Of a stretch of 64,000 nucleotides of DNA, positions 34,161-42,249 are shown piece after piece; the first letter of the stretch is position 1; each line of letters opens with the position of its first letter. Both the position numbers and the translations under genes were made by a program. The DNA comes from CAWJMD01 sp963845675 (GTDB taxonomy: Bacteria; Actinomycetota; Actinomycetes; Actinomycetales; CAWJMD01), in NCBI GenBank assembly GCA_963845675.1, contig CAWJSX010000005.1, positions 731,229 through 795,228 of the forward strand. Reading direction: 5' to 3'. Below the pieces are notes generated by a model, which was not told the DNA's origin, searched no databases, and saw nothing but the letters and a program-made list of their open reading frames with translations.

Positions 34161-35307
34161 CGGCCCTGGAGAGGAAAAGACCGCGATCGACGACCCGGGA
34201 CCGAGCACGGACCGTCAGGACGAGCAGGAGGAGCAGGTGCTCGGCGGCCGCCGACGGCTGCGCTCCCGGCAGGTGTCGTCAGACGCGGGCGTCTCGCTGC
34301 TGTCGGCCCGCCGCTTCTGGCGCGCACTGGGCTTCCCCGAGGTGGGGGAGGAGCTCGAGGCTTTCACCCAGGCGGATGTCGAGGCGCTGCAACGGGTCTC
34401 AGGTCTCGTCCGCGAGGGTCTGATGGACGACTCGACCGCGCTCGCGCTCACGCGGGCCGTCGGCCGGTCGGTGGACCGCCTGGCCTCATGGCAGGTCCAG
34501 CTGCTGGGTGAGGCGTTCGCCGCGGGCCGTGCGACCCGGCCGGCGGACGGTGGGCCCCCACCCGACGGTGACGTCGCGGGGGGCGTGGGTGACCTGGCGA
34601 CGATGCTCGCGGACGAGTTCGAGCCCCTCCTCGTCTACGCGTGGCGGCGGCATCTCGCCTCGGCTCTGCACCGGTACCAGGTCGAGGTGGTGCCGGACGC
34701 CGAGGTGCCCACGATGCGCCGTGCGGTCGGGTTCGCCGACCTGGTGTCGTTCACGCGCGTCGTGCGACGGCTCTCCGAGGGTGACCTGGCCTCTCTCGTC
34801 CAGCGTTTCGAGGCCATGACGTCGGACGTGGTCACCTCTCACGGTGGTCGCATCATCAAGACGGTCGGCGACGAGGTGCTGTTCGTCGCGTGGCCGCCAC
34901 CTGCTGCCGCCGCGATCGCTCTGGACATCGCCAGCGAGATGGGCGCGGACCCGCTCCTGCCGGACGTCCGTGTCGGGCTCGCCAGCGGTCCGGTGGTCGC
35001 CCGGCTCGGCGACGTGTTCGGCATGACCGTCAACCGCGCCAGCAGGTTGACGTCCCTCGCCCAGCCGGGGACGGTGCTCGTCGACGACGAGACCGCCCGT
35101 GCCTTGACGGTGATCTCGGGGTTCACGTGCTCGCCGCTGCGTCGCCGCACGCTGAAGGGGATCGGCCCGGTCGCGCCCTGGCTGCTCACGCGCAGCGGAC
35201 GAGGGGGTGCGGGGACGACCGGGCGCGCCCCCCTCGACCCGCTGGACATCGACGCCGTCGAGCGGGCCGTGGACGCGCCGGACGCCACGCCCGGCTCGTC
35301 GCACTAG
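34153..35307 (+). CDS. Class III adenylate cyclase, Rv1264-like with N-terminal regulatory domain
   Basis: A 384-residue cyclase. A charged 35-residue tail and an all-helical regulatory region (residues about 40-180, beginning GVSLLSARRFWRALGFPEV) precede the catalytic domain, as in M. tuberculosis Rv1264, where that region senses pH. Catalytic features are intact: metal Asp196 in GFADLVSFT, Lys236 and Asp240 in IIKTVGDEVLF, and GDVFGMTVNRASRL with the transition-state Asn and Arg. ATP-to-cAMP activity is therefore expected. GTG 34153 overlaps the birA stop by 8 bp. It has no membrane segment. The product could be read by the cyclic-nucleotide-binding protein at 48.4-49.4 kb. Confidence 0.9.
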   Translation: MADGPGEEKTAIDDPGPSTDRQDEQEEQVLGGRRRLRSRQVSSDAGVSLLSARRFWRALGFPEVGEELEAFTQADVEALQRVSGLVREGLMDDSTALALTRAVGRSVDRLASWQVQLLGEAFAAGRATRPADGGPPPDGDVAGGVGDLATMLADEFEPLLVYAWRRHLASALHRYQVEVVPDAEVPTMRRAVGFADLVSFTRVVRRLSEGDLASLVQRFEAMTSDVVTSHGGRIIKTVGDEVLFVAWPPPAAAAIALDIASEMGADPLLPDVRVGLASGPVVARLGDVFGMTVNRASRLTSLAQPGTVLVDDETARALTVISGFTCSPLRRRTLKGIGPVAPWLLTRSGRGGAGTTGRAPLDPLDIDAVERAVDAPDATPGSSH

Positions 35308-35310
35308 CCT
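35305..35310 (+). promoter_or_regulatory. Probable -10 element (TAGCCT), leaderless, for the enoyl-CoA hydratase gene
   Basis: TAGCCT contains the stop codon of the cyclase gene and is followed by 6 nt and GTG 35317. Confidence 0.5.
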
Positions 35311-35316
35311 GCCTGC

Positions 35317-36123
35317 GTGACCACTCAGAGCAGCGACGCACTGGTGCGGGTCGAGCGACCCGACGAGCACGGGGGACACGTCGCCGTCATCGTCCTCGAC
35401 CGTCCGGCGGCCATGAACGCCATCTCGACGGCCATGGCCCAGGCTCTGCGGTCGGCGACCGCCGAGGTGTCCGCCGACCCCGGTGTCCGCGCGGTGGTCG
35501 TGGTCTCCAGCCAGGCGAAGGCGTTCTGCGTCGGGGCGGACCTCAAGGAGCGCAACGGCTTCAGCGACGACCAGCTGCGTCGCCAACGGCTCGTCACGGG
35601 TCCCGCGTACCGCAGCGTCCTGGAGCTGCCGGTGCCTGTCGTGGCTGCGGTGGAGGGCTTCGCGCTCGGCGGCGGGTGCGAGATCGCCCTCAGCTGCGAC
35701 CTCGTCGTCGCCGACGGCACGGCGGTGCTCGGGCTGCCCGAGGTGTCCGTCGGCGTGATCCCGGGCGCCGGCGGCACCCAGCTGCTCGCACGTCGCGTCG
35801 GCTGGTCCAGGGCGGCAGACCTCGTCTTCACGGCGCGCAAGGTGGCGGCCGACGAGGCCTACCGTCTGGGGGTCGTGGACCGTCTGGTCGAGGACGGGGG
35901 CGCTCGTGCCGCCGCCCTCGCGCTCGCCGCCTCGATCGCGCGGAACTCGCCCGTCGGTGTGCGGGCCGCGAAGCGTGCGATGCGGCTCGGTCTCGAGGGC
36001 TCACTGGCCGCGGGGCTCGAGATCGAGGACGCCGCCTGGCGCACCGTCGCGTTCAGCGGGGACCGCGCCGAGGGGGTGGCGGCCTTCGCCGAGAAGCGGG
36101 CGCCCCAGTGGCCCGGCACGTGA
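35317..36123 (+). CDS. Enoyl-CoA hydratase/isomerase family protein
   Basis: A 268-residue crotonase. The oxyanion-hole segments are AFCVGADLKERNG and EGFALGGGCEIALSCD, and LPEVSVGVIPGAGGTQLLAR carries the second catalytic-type Glu; the first lies in the usual ALGGGCE position. It can hydrate 2-enoyl-CoA in beta-oxidation or branched-chain degradation. ARNSPVGVRAAKRAMRLGLEG and the terminal EGVAAFAEKRAPQWPG are typical. It stands in its own transcription unit between the cyclase and a large membrane protein. Confidence 0.9.
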   Translation: MTTQSSDALVRVERPDEHGGHVAVIVLDRPAAMNAISTAMAQALRSATAEVSADPGVRAVVVVSSQAKAFCVGADLKERNGFSDDQLRRQRLVTGPAYRSVLELPVPVVAAVEGFALGGGCEIALSCDLVVADGTAVLGLPEVSVGVIPGAGGTQLLARRVGWSRAADLVFTARKVAADEAYRLGVVDRLVEDGGARAAALALAASIARNSPVGVRAAKRAMRLGLEGSLAAGLEIEDAAWRTVAFSGDRAEGVAAFAEKRAPQWPGT

Positions 36124-36207
36124 GCCCCGAGGGGCCGGATGGGCTGAGTAGGTGACCTGAGTACGACGGCCCTGTCGCAGGCGTCGTGGCTGGGGGACGG
36201 TGACGGC

Positions 36208-39200
36208 ATGAGCCCGTCCGCGCCAGGTCTGCTGCCGCCCCGTCTCGCCGACCCTTCCCGGTGTCCTTCGTGCGGGGCGCCCGTGACCCTGCCGCGCTGC
36301 ACCACGTGCGGCGCGCCCCTGGTCGGCCCCTTGGCCGCGCGGGTCTGGGAGGCCAGCCAGCAGGCGGACCGGTGGCTCGCCACGCGGGATGAGCTGGTGC
36401 GCGAGCTGCGCGAGCAGGCGGAGCTCACGCGCCTGCCCGTCCCGGACGTCCCGCCCACGCAGACGCGGCGTGAGCAGGAGCCGCTCCCCGTCCCACCGCA
36501 ACCCGCCGCAGCCTCCCGCCCCCGCCGCTCGCTCGGGGTGCCCGAGCTCCTCGTCGGCCTGGGAGCCCTGCTTCTCGCCGTGGCCGCGGTCGTCTTCCTC
36601 GCCTTCTCCTGGGACCGGCTGGGGATCGGGGGGCGCAGCGCCGTCGTGGCCGGCATGACGATCGCCGTGCTGGCCGGAGCGGCGTCCGCCCGCCGGGCCC
36701 GGATGGGGGCGACCGCCGAGGCGGTTGCCGCGTTCGGCGCGGTGCTGGTGCTCCTCGACGCGGTCGCGGTCCGGCTGTCCGGGCTCGTCGGTGAGTCGGT
36801 GGGCTGGCTGGAGTACACCGCCGCCGCGTCCACGGTGTGCGTCGTCGTCCTCGCCGGCGTGGGTCGCCTGGGGCACCTGCGTGCACCCGTGCTGACGGCG
36901 GCGGTCGTCGCGCCCGTGGCGCCGGTCGCGGCGGGGCTCGCGCTCGCCGCGGAGGCGTCGACCCGCACCGGCGAGGTGGTCCTCGGGAGCCTGGGCCTGC
37001 TCGGGGGAGCCGCCCTGGCGCTGGCGCGGCCACGACTGTCGAGCCGTGGCCTGAGGGCGGAAGCCGTCGTCCTGGAGACGATCTCCTACGGGCTGGTCGC
37101 ACTCGCGGTGCTGACCGCCACGGTGTCGGGCGTGATGGACCTCCAGGGGGCGGCGGCGCTCGTCCTGCTGGCCGTTGCGGGCCTGTCGGCGGGCCTGACG
37201 TTCGCCGCGTCGCGGCCCGCCCTGTGGTCGGTCGTGACCGGCGCGGCGACCGCCGCAGCCGGCTCGTGGTGGGCGGTCGACGTGGTCCGCGCGGACGCTG
37301 TCGCTCTCGCCCCAGCCCTCGCGGGCCTGGTCTCGATCGCGGGCCTGCTCGCCAGCCGCGAGAGGCCCGCAGGGCGGGGTCCGGCGCTGCGGCTGACCGC
37401 ACGCGGCGCACTCGGTGTCACAGCCGTCGCCGCCGTGCCCGGCGTGTTCGTCGCACTCACCCAGGTGCTCCCGGTGATGGCCGCGGTCGCCCGCCCGTGG
37501 GAGGTGGACCCGCAGGCCGACTGGTCGCAGGCAGCCGGGGTCACGCTGCTCGACGAGCACCGCCTCGCCGGCCTGGGCGCCGTGGCGGTCGTGGCCCTCA
37601 CGCTGGCTGCCTGGGCTCGTCTCGGCGGCCGTCGTTGGTCGTCCGTCGGCGCCGCCGCAGCACTCGGCCTGCTGGCCGCGTCCGTGCCGTGGGAGCCGAC
37701 CCTGCCGCTGTGGGCGACGGTGGCGGCGTCGCTCCTCACCGGCTCCCTGGCGATCTGGGCAGGCCACTCCCTCCGGCACGGGGCCGTACCGGCGTGGCTC
37801 GACGGACGGTCGGCGGGCTGGGTGATCGGGACGGCCGGGGGCCTGGCGCTCACGGCGGGCGTCACCACTGCCTGGCTGTCGCCCGAGACCGCTCTTCCGG
37901 CAACAGCTCTCGGCGTCCTGGCGCTTGTCGTGGCCCGTCGCTCGCTCTCCGCGCAGTTCTCGGGCGGGGACCGGCGGGTTGCTCGGGTCGCGGTGTCCGT
38001 CGTCGCTGCGCTGAGTGCGCTCGGGGTGGTGGGCGCCGTCGCCGGCGTCACCGCCGGGCTCGAAGGAGCCGACGCCTACGCGGTCGCTGGGCTGGTGGCG
38101 GCGGTCCTCCCCGTCGCGGCGTCGTGGCGGCGCGACGGAGACCCCGGCGAACGGCGGGCGGTGGTGCTCGCCCTGCTGGCGGCGGCGGCCGGTGCGGTCG
38201 CGATGACGTCCGGCCGCGTGGACGGCGTGCTGCCGTGGGAGGTCCTGCTGGTCGCCGGCGTGGTCGGGGTCGCGGCGGTGGCAGCGGACCTGCGCCGGGT
38301 CTGGTCGCCGGTCGACCGGCTGGTCGCGGTACCGGCCACGGTCCTGCTGGCGGGCTGGTCCGCGGCCGCCGTCTCGGAGCTCCTCGCCCCGGACGTCGGC
38401 TGGGTGCTGCCCCAGCTGGCCGCCGCGCTGGTCGTCGCGGCGGCGTGCCTGGTCGCCGTCGCGCTCCACCACCGGGACGACGCGCGCGCCATCGTCCTCG
38501 AGGTCTCCGCTGCCGCACTGGCCCTGGTCGTGCTGCGCAGCACGTTGGACGCGACGCTCGACCGGGGCGTCGAGGCCTGGCCGGTGCTCCTGGCCCTCGC
38601 CGCCGCCTCGCTGGTGCTCACCACGCTGCCGTCCCGCCGCCAGGTCGGCTGGCTCGCCCTGGTGTTCGGCACGGCGGCCTGGTGGGAGCGTCTGGCCGCC
38701 GGTGACGTCGGTCTGGTCGAGGTGTGGACCCTGCCGCCCGCGGCCGTCCTGGCAGTGGTCGCCGCCGTCGCCGTCCGCCGAGGTCGTGACCCGCTGCGGC
38801 CCACCGCCGTCGGGGCCGCGCTGCTGGTGGCCCTGCCGTCCACGGCCGCCGCGGTCACGGGCCCGGCCTGGCGTCCGGTCACCCTGCTGCTCGTGGCGAC
38901 GCTGGCCCTCGGCGCGACGCGGTGGGTCCCGCGACGGGACGAGGTGGCCGGGCGGCACGACCGGCACCTGGTGCTGCTGCTGGTGGCGTCGGCAGTCGTG
39001 GCCGTCACAGGCGTCTGGACGCGCGCGCTGCTGGCGCCGAGCGCCGAGGTCGAGCTGTGGGCCCTCGGGGCCACGGTCGTGCTGGCCGTCGCCGCGGTCG
39101 TGACGGTGGCACGAGGTCGAGGTGCCGTCCCGGCGACCCTGCTCGAGTGGGTTCCCGTCCCCGTCGTCGTGGCGGCCCTGCTCCCGTCGGTGCTCGCCCC

Positions 39201-39810
39201 GGCGTCCGGGCCCGCGGCGGGGACCATCCTGCTCACCAGGCACTGGGCCGTGATCGGGGCCGCCGGTCTCGTCCTCGTGGCGTGCGTGCGCGTCGGCAGG
39301 CTGCCGTGGACGCGCCCGGCCCGGTGGGCTGCGCTCGCCGTGCTCGTGGCCGCCGGGGTGTCGGGCCTGCTGCGGCCCCTGCCCGGCACCGTGGAGGTCG
39401 TGACCGTGGCCGTCGGCGGGATGCTCGCGGTGGTGGGTGCGGTGGCCCTGCACGACCGCCCTGGGGCGGCCTCGTGGCCGTGGCTCGGTTCGGGACTCGT
39501 GGTCGCGCTGTCGCCGACGCTGGTGCTCGCGCTCACGGTCGACGAGCCACTGCGCGGTGTGCTGCTGGCGGCGGTCGCGGGCGCGGTGCTCGTCGCCGGC
39601 GCTGTGCTGGCGTGGCAGGCGCCGGTGGTGGTCAGCTCCGTGGTGCTGCTCGTCTACGCGCTGAGCCAGGCGTGGGTGGTGTTCGAGGCGGCGCCGCGCT
39701 GGGCCAGCCTGGCCGTGGTCGGCGCGGCCCTGCTCGCCCTCGGCGCCCGCTACGAGCGGCGCCTGCGGGACCTCGGTGTGCTCGGGCGACGTGTGGCGGC
39801 GATGCGCTGA
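36208..39810 (+). CDS. Giant zinc-ribbon multi-spanning membrane protein (SCO7613-C-terminal type)
   Basis: A 1200-residue protein. Residues 19-34 form a zinc ribbon (C19PSC22...C31TTC34); a helical cytoplasmic region and a Pro/Arg-rich linker follow to about residue 110; the rest is more than twenty-five hydrophobic segments rich in Ala, Val and Leu, most separated by short Arg-rich turns. The first core helices (VPELLVGLGALLLAVAAVVFLAFSWDRLG) resemble the opening of DUF2157-like membrane proteins. This arrangement matches large actinobacterial proteins named after SCO7613; no function is known. It is likely an integral cytoplasmic-membrane protein. ATG 36208 lacks a strong ribosome binding site. 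Confidence 0.8.
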   Translation: MSPSAPGLLPPRLADPSRCPSCGAPVTLPRCTTCGAPLVGPLAARVWEASQQADRWLATRDELVRELREQAELTRLPVPDVPPTQTRREQEPLPVPPQPAAASRPRRSLGVPELLVGLGALLLAVAAVVFLAFSWDRLGIGGRSAVVAGMTIAVLAGAASARRARMGATAEAVAAFGAVLVLLDAVAVRLSGLVGESVGWLEYTAAASTVCVVVLAGVGRLGHLRAPVLTAAVVAPVAPVAAGLALAAEASTRTGEVVLGSLGLLGGAALALARPRLSSRGLRAEAVVLETISYGLVALAVLTATVSGVMDLQGAAALVLLAVAGLSAGLTFAASRPALWSVVTGAATAAAGSWWAVDVVRADAVALAPALAGLVSIAGLLASRERPAGRGPALRLTARGALGVTAVAAVPGVFVALTQVLPVMAAVARPWEVDPQADWSQAAGVTLLDEHRLAGLGAVAVVALTLAAWARLGGRRWSSVGAAAALGLLAASVPWEPTLPLWATVAASLLTGSLAIWAGHSLRHGAVPAWLDGRSAGWVIGTAGGLALTAGVTTAWLSPETALPATALGVLALVVARRSLSAQFSGGDRRVARVAVSVVAALSALGVVGAVAGVTAGLEGADAYAVAGLVAAVLPVAASWRRDGDPGERRAVVLALLAAAAGAVAMTSGRVDGVLPWEVLLVAGVVGVAAVAADLRRVWSPVDRLVAVPATVLLAGWSAAAVSELLAPDVGWVLPQLAAALVVAAACLVAVALHHRDDARAIVLEVSAAALALVVLRSTLDATLDRGVEAWPVLLALAAASLVLTTLPSRRQVGWLALVFGTAAWWERLAAGDVGLVEVWTLPPAAVLAVVAAVAVRRGRDPLRPTAVGAALLVALPSTAAAVTGPAWRPVTLLLVATLALGATRWVPRRDEVAGRHDRHLVLLLVASAVVAVTGVWTRALLAPSAEVELWALGATVVLAVAAVVTVARGRGAVPATLLEWVPVPVVVAALLPSVLAPASGPAAGTILLTRHWAVIGAAGLVLVACVRVGRLPWTRPARWAALAVLVAAGVSGLLRPLPGTVEVVTVAVGGMLAVVGAVALHDRPGAASWPWLGSGLVVALSPTLVLALTVDEPLRGVLLAAVAGAVLVAGAVLAWQAPVVVSSVVLLVYALSQAWVVFEAAPRWASLAVVGAALLALGARYERRLRDLGVLGRRVAAMR

Positions 39811-39823
39811 CCCGCTGGGACGA

Positions 39824-39880
39824 CGGGAGGTGAGAAGTGGGGCAGCGGGTCGCCGGACGTGCCCCGTTCTTCACCTCCCG
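39824..39880. terminator. Long imperfect hairpin between convergent genes
   Basis: Arms 39825-39844 and 39860-39879 pair at 16 of 20 positions plus G-U wobbles, around a 15-nt loop. It lies between the stop of the giant membrane protein (39810) and the stop of the GtrA gene (39882), so it can serve both strands. Confidence 0.65.
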
Positions 39881-39881
39881 C

Positions 39882-40385
39882 TCAGGACGGCGGCGGCTCC
39901 TCGGGCCCGGCCACGCCGAGCACGGGGTCGTCCGCCAGCTCGTGGGTGAAGACCCAGGTGCGGTACGCGTAGAAGCGGAACAGCGTCGACAGCGCCAACC
40001 CGACGACGTTGGCGGAGATGTTGTCCGCCACGGGGTCGCGAAGGTCCAGCACGTAGTGGGAAACCCCCAGGCAGGCGAGCATGATCAGCAGCCCCACCAC
40101 GTTGATCGCTGCGAACTGCCCCAGCTCGCGCATCGGCCTCGGGGTGCGCCGGTGCCGGAACGTCCACTGCCGGTTGCCGTACCAGGCGACACAGGTGGCG
40201 ACGGCGACGGAGATGGCCTTGGCGGTCAGCGGCTTGTCCTCGAGCAGACGGGGACCGGCGAAGCGCAGCAGGTTGAAGACTCCCACGTCGACGACGTACG
40301 CCACGGCACCGACCAACCCGAACTTCACGACCTCACGCACCAGGACGTCGATGGCCCCGCGCAGGCGCTCCACGAGGCGTCGCAT
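39882..40385 (-). CDS. GtrA family membrane protein
   Basis: A 167-residue protein with four membrane helices, beginning VREVVKFGLVGAVAYVVDVGVFNLL (the FxxVGxxxxxxD family signature), then AKAISVAVATCVAWYGNRQWTFRHR, ELGQFAAINVVGLLIMLACL and ISANVVGLALSTLFRFYAYRTWVF. GtrA proteins are thought to flip or assist transfer of lipid-linked sugars for cell-surface polysaccharide. In mycobacteria a similar membrane gene lies beside purK. It is divergent from purK with a 149-bp gap. Confidence 0.88.
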   Translation of the reverse strand: MRRLVERLRGAIDVLVREVVKFGLVGAVAYVVDVGVFNLLRFAGPRLLEDKPLTAKAISVAVATCVAWYGNRQWTFRHRRTPRPMRELGQFAAINVVGLLIMLACLGVSHYVLDLRDPVADNISANVVGLALSTLFRFYAYRTWVFTHELADDPVLGVAGPEEPPPS

Positions 40386-40520
40386 CGCTCTCCAGGGTCG
40401 GGGCCGACGGGGTCCTGCTGCTTGGTGTGCCGCGGGTCTGCACTACGGACACGGCGCGCAGCAGGATGGTAGGCCTCGTCACCGCGGTGCCGGTGGCCGG
40501 GGACGTCGGCGCCGCGTGGA

Positions 40521-40526
40521 TAGGCT
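40521..40526 (+). promoter_or_regulatory. Probable -10 element (TAGGCT), leaderless, for purK
   Basis: TAGGCT is followed by 8 nt and GTG 40535. Confidence 0.5.
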
Positions 40527-40534
40527 CAGGCCCC

Positions 40535-41728
40535 GTGACGACCCACGACAGCCACGCCTCCGCCGGCGGCTTCCCCACGGTCGCGGTCGTGGGCGGAGGA
40601 CAGCTGGCGCGCATGATGGCGCAGGCGGCGACCGGTCTCGGTGTGCGCCTGAGGCTGCTCGCGACCGACCCCGACGACAGCGCGGCTCAGGCGATCGCCG
40701 ACACCCGCGTCGGCCACCACACCGACGAGGCCGCGGTCCGGTCGGTCCTGCCCGGTGCGGCCGTGCTGACGTTCGACCACGAGCACGTGCCGTCGGATCT
40801 CCTGCGCACGCTCGAGGGTGAGGGGGTGGCCGTCCGTCCGGGACCGGCGGCCCTCCTGCACGCCCAGGACAAGCTGGCGATGCGTGAGCGCCTGAGCGCG
40901 CTCGGCGTGGGCTGCCCCGCGTGGGCGCGGGTACGCAGCCCCGAGGACGTCGTGGCCTTCGCGGACGGTGCGCGCGGTGCCGGCTGGCCCGTGGTGCTCA
41001 AGACCCCGCGGGGCGGGTACGACGGCAAGGGCGTTCGCGTGCTGCGGTCCGCCGACGACCTCGCCTCCGCCGATCTCGTGGGGTGGTTCGAAGGCTTCCC
41101 GCACGGGCTCCTGGTCGAGGAGGCCGTCGACTTCGTGCGTGAGCTGGCCGTCCTCGTCGCCCGCAGCCCGTCGGGTCAGGCGGCGGTCTGGCCGGTCGTC
41201 CAGACGACGCAGGTGGCCGGGGTCTGCGACGAGGTCGTCGCCCCAGCCCCGGGCCTCGACGCGGACCTCGCCGCCGAGGCGACGTCCGACGCGCTGCGGA
41301 TCGCCTCCGACCTCGGGGTCACCGGGGTGATGGCCGTCGAGGGCTTCGAGACCAGGGACGGCAGGTTCCTCGTCAACGAGCTCGCGATGCGTCCGCACAA
41401 CAGCGGGCACTGGACGATCGACGGCTCGACGACCTCCCAGTTCGAGCAGCACCTCCGCGCCGTGCTGGACCTCCCCCTGGGGTCGGTCACGGCGCGGGCG
41501 CCGTGGACCGTGATGGTCAACGTGCTCGGCGGCTCCTACGAGGACCTGTACCGCTCGTACCTGCACGTGATGGCGCGAGACCCGGCCGTCAAGGTGCACC
41601 TGTACGGCAAGGGCGTGCGACCGGGGCGCAAGGTGGGGCACGTGACGGCCTACGGCGACGACCTGGAGGACGTGCGGGCCAGGGCCCGCCACGCCGCCGA
41701 CTTCATCCGAGGAGTGATCGACGAGTGA
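40535..41728 (+). CDS. purK: N5-carboxyaminoimidazole ribonucleotide synthase
   Basis: A 397-residue ATP-grasp enzyme of purine synthesis that carboxylates AIR to N5-CAIR. The N-terminal VAVVGGGQLARMMAQAATGLG, the ATP-binding LKTPRGGYDGKGVRVL and EEAVDFVRELAVLVAR, and the substrate loop VNELAMRPHNSGHWTIDGSTTSQFEQHLRA are diagnostic. GTG 40535 is the start on the basis of the -10 element just ahead and the family's usual N-terminus; the longer frame upstream is not conserved. The stop overlaps purE by 4 bp. Confidence 0.95.
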   Translation: MTTHDSHASAGGFPTVAVVGGGQLARMMAQAATGLGVRLRLLATDPDDSAAQAIADTRVGHHTDEAAVRSVLPGAAVLTFDHEHVPSDLLRTLEGEGVAVRPGPAALLHAQDKLAMRERLSALGVGCPAWARVRSPEDVVAFADGARGAGWPVVLKTPRGGYDGKGVRVLRSADDLASADLVGWFEGFPHGLLVEEAVDFVRELAVLVARSPSGQAAVWPVVQTTQVAGVCDEVVAPAPGLDADLAAEATSDALRIASDLGVTGVMAVEGFETRDGRFLVNELAMRPHNSGHWTIDGSTTSQFEQHLRAVLDLPLGSVTARAPWTVMVNVLGGSYEDLYRSYLHVMARDPAVKVHLYGKGVRPGRKVGHVTAYGDDLEDVRARARHAADFIRGVIDE

Positions 41729-42249
41729 GCGCTGCGACGTCTCCCGTGGTGGGGATCGTGATGGGGTCCGACTCGGACTGGCCGGTGATGCGAGCAGCGG
41801 CGGAGGCACTCGCCGAGTTCGACGTCCCCGTCGAGGTCGACGTGGTCTCGGCGCACCGGATGCCCGACGAGATGGTCCGGTACGGACGCGAGGCCGCCGG
41901 TCGCGGGCTGCGCGTCGTGGTGGCCGGTGCCGGGGGAGCGGCCCACCTCCCGGGCATGCTCGCAGCCCTCACCCCGCTGCCCGTCGTCGGCGTCCCGGTG
42001 CCGCTGAAGCACCTGGACGGGATGGACTCGCTGCTGTCGATCGTCCAGATGCCGGCGGGTGTGCCCGTGGCCACAGTGTCGATCGGCGGTGCTCGCAACG
42101 CCGGCCTGCTGGCGGTGCGCATCCTCGCCTCCGGCACGGACGAGCGGGCGCTCGAGCTGCGTGCCGCCATGGAGCGTTTCCAGGCAGACCTGCGAGAGGT
42201 GGCCCAGGAGAAGGGACGCCGGTTGCGAGCCGAGGTCGACGGCTCCTAG
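41725..42249 (+). CDS. purE: N5-carboxyaminoimidazole ribonucleotide mutase
   Basis: A 174-residue class I PurE converting N5-CAIR to CAIR, the step after PurK. GIVMGSDSDWPVMRAAAEAL, VVSAHRMPDEMVRYGREA, AGAGGAAHLPGMLAALTPLPVVGVPV and MPAGVPVATVSIGGARNAGLLAVRIL form the CAIR site. The GTG start overlaps the purK stop; the final 4 bp overlap the 3' end of the LCP gene on the other strand. Confidence 0.95.
   Translation: MSAATSPVVGIVMGSDSDWPVMRAAAEALAEFDVPVEVDVVSAHRMPDEMVRYGREAAGRGLRVVVAGAGGAAHLPGMLAALTPLPVVGVPVPLKHLDGMDSLLSIVQMPAGVPVATVSIGGARNAGLLAVRILASGTDERALELRAAMERFQADLREVAQEKGRRLRAEVDGS

Noticed and set aside
36001..39453. An 1150-codon minus-strand frame opposite the giant membrane protein
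   Set aside because: Composition is His/Arg/Gly-rich and low in hydrophobic core residues, typical of an antisense shadow; the plus-strand frame encodes regular membrane helices and a zinc ribbon.
40386..40534. A tRNA or small RNA gene in the gap between GtrA and purK
   Set aside because: No cloverleaf-like pairing or T-loop sequence is visible; the gap holds only the purK promoter signal.
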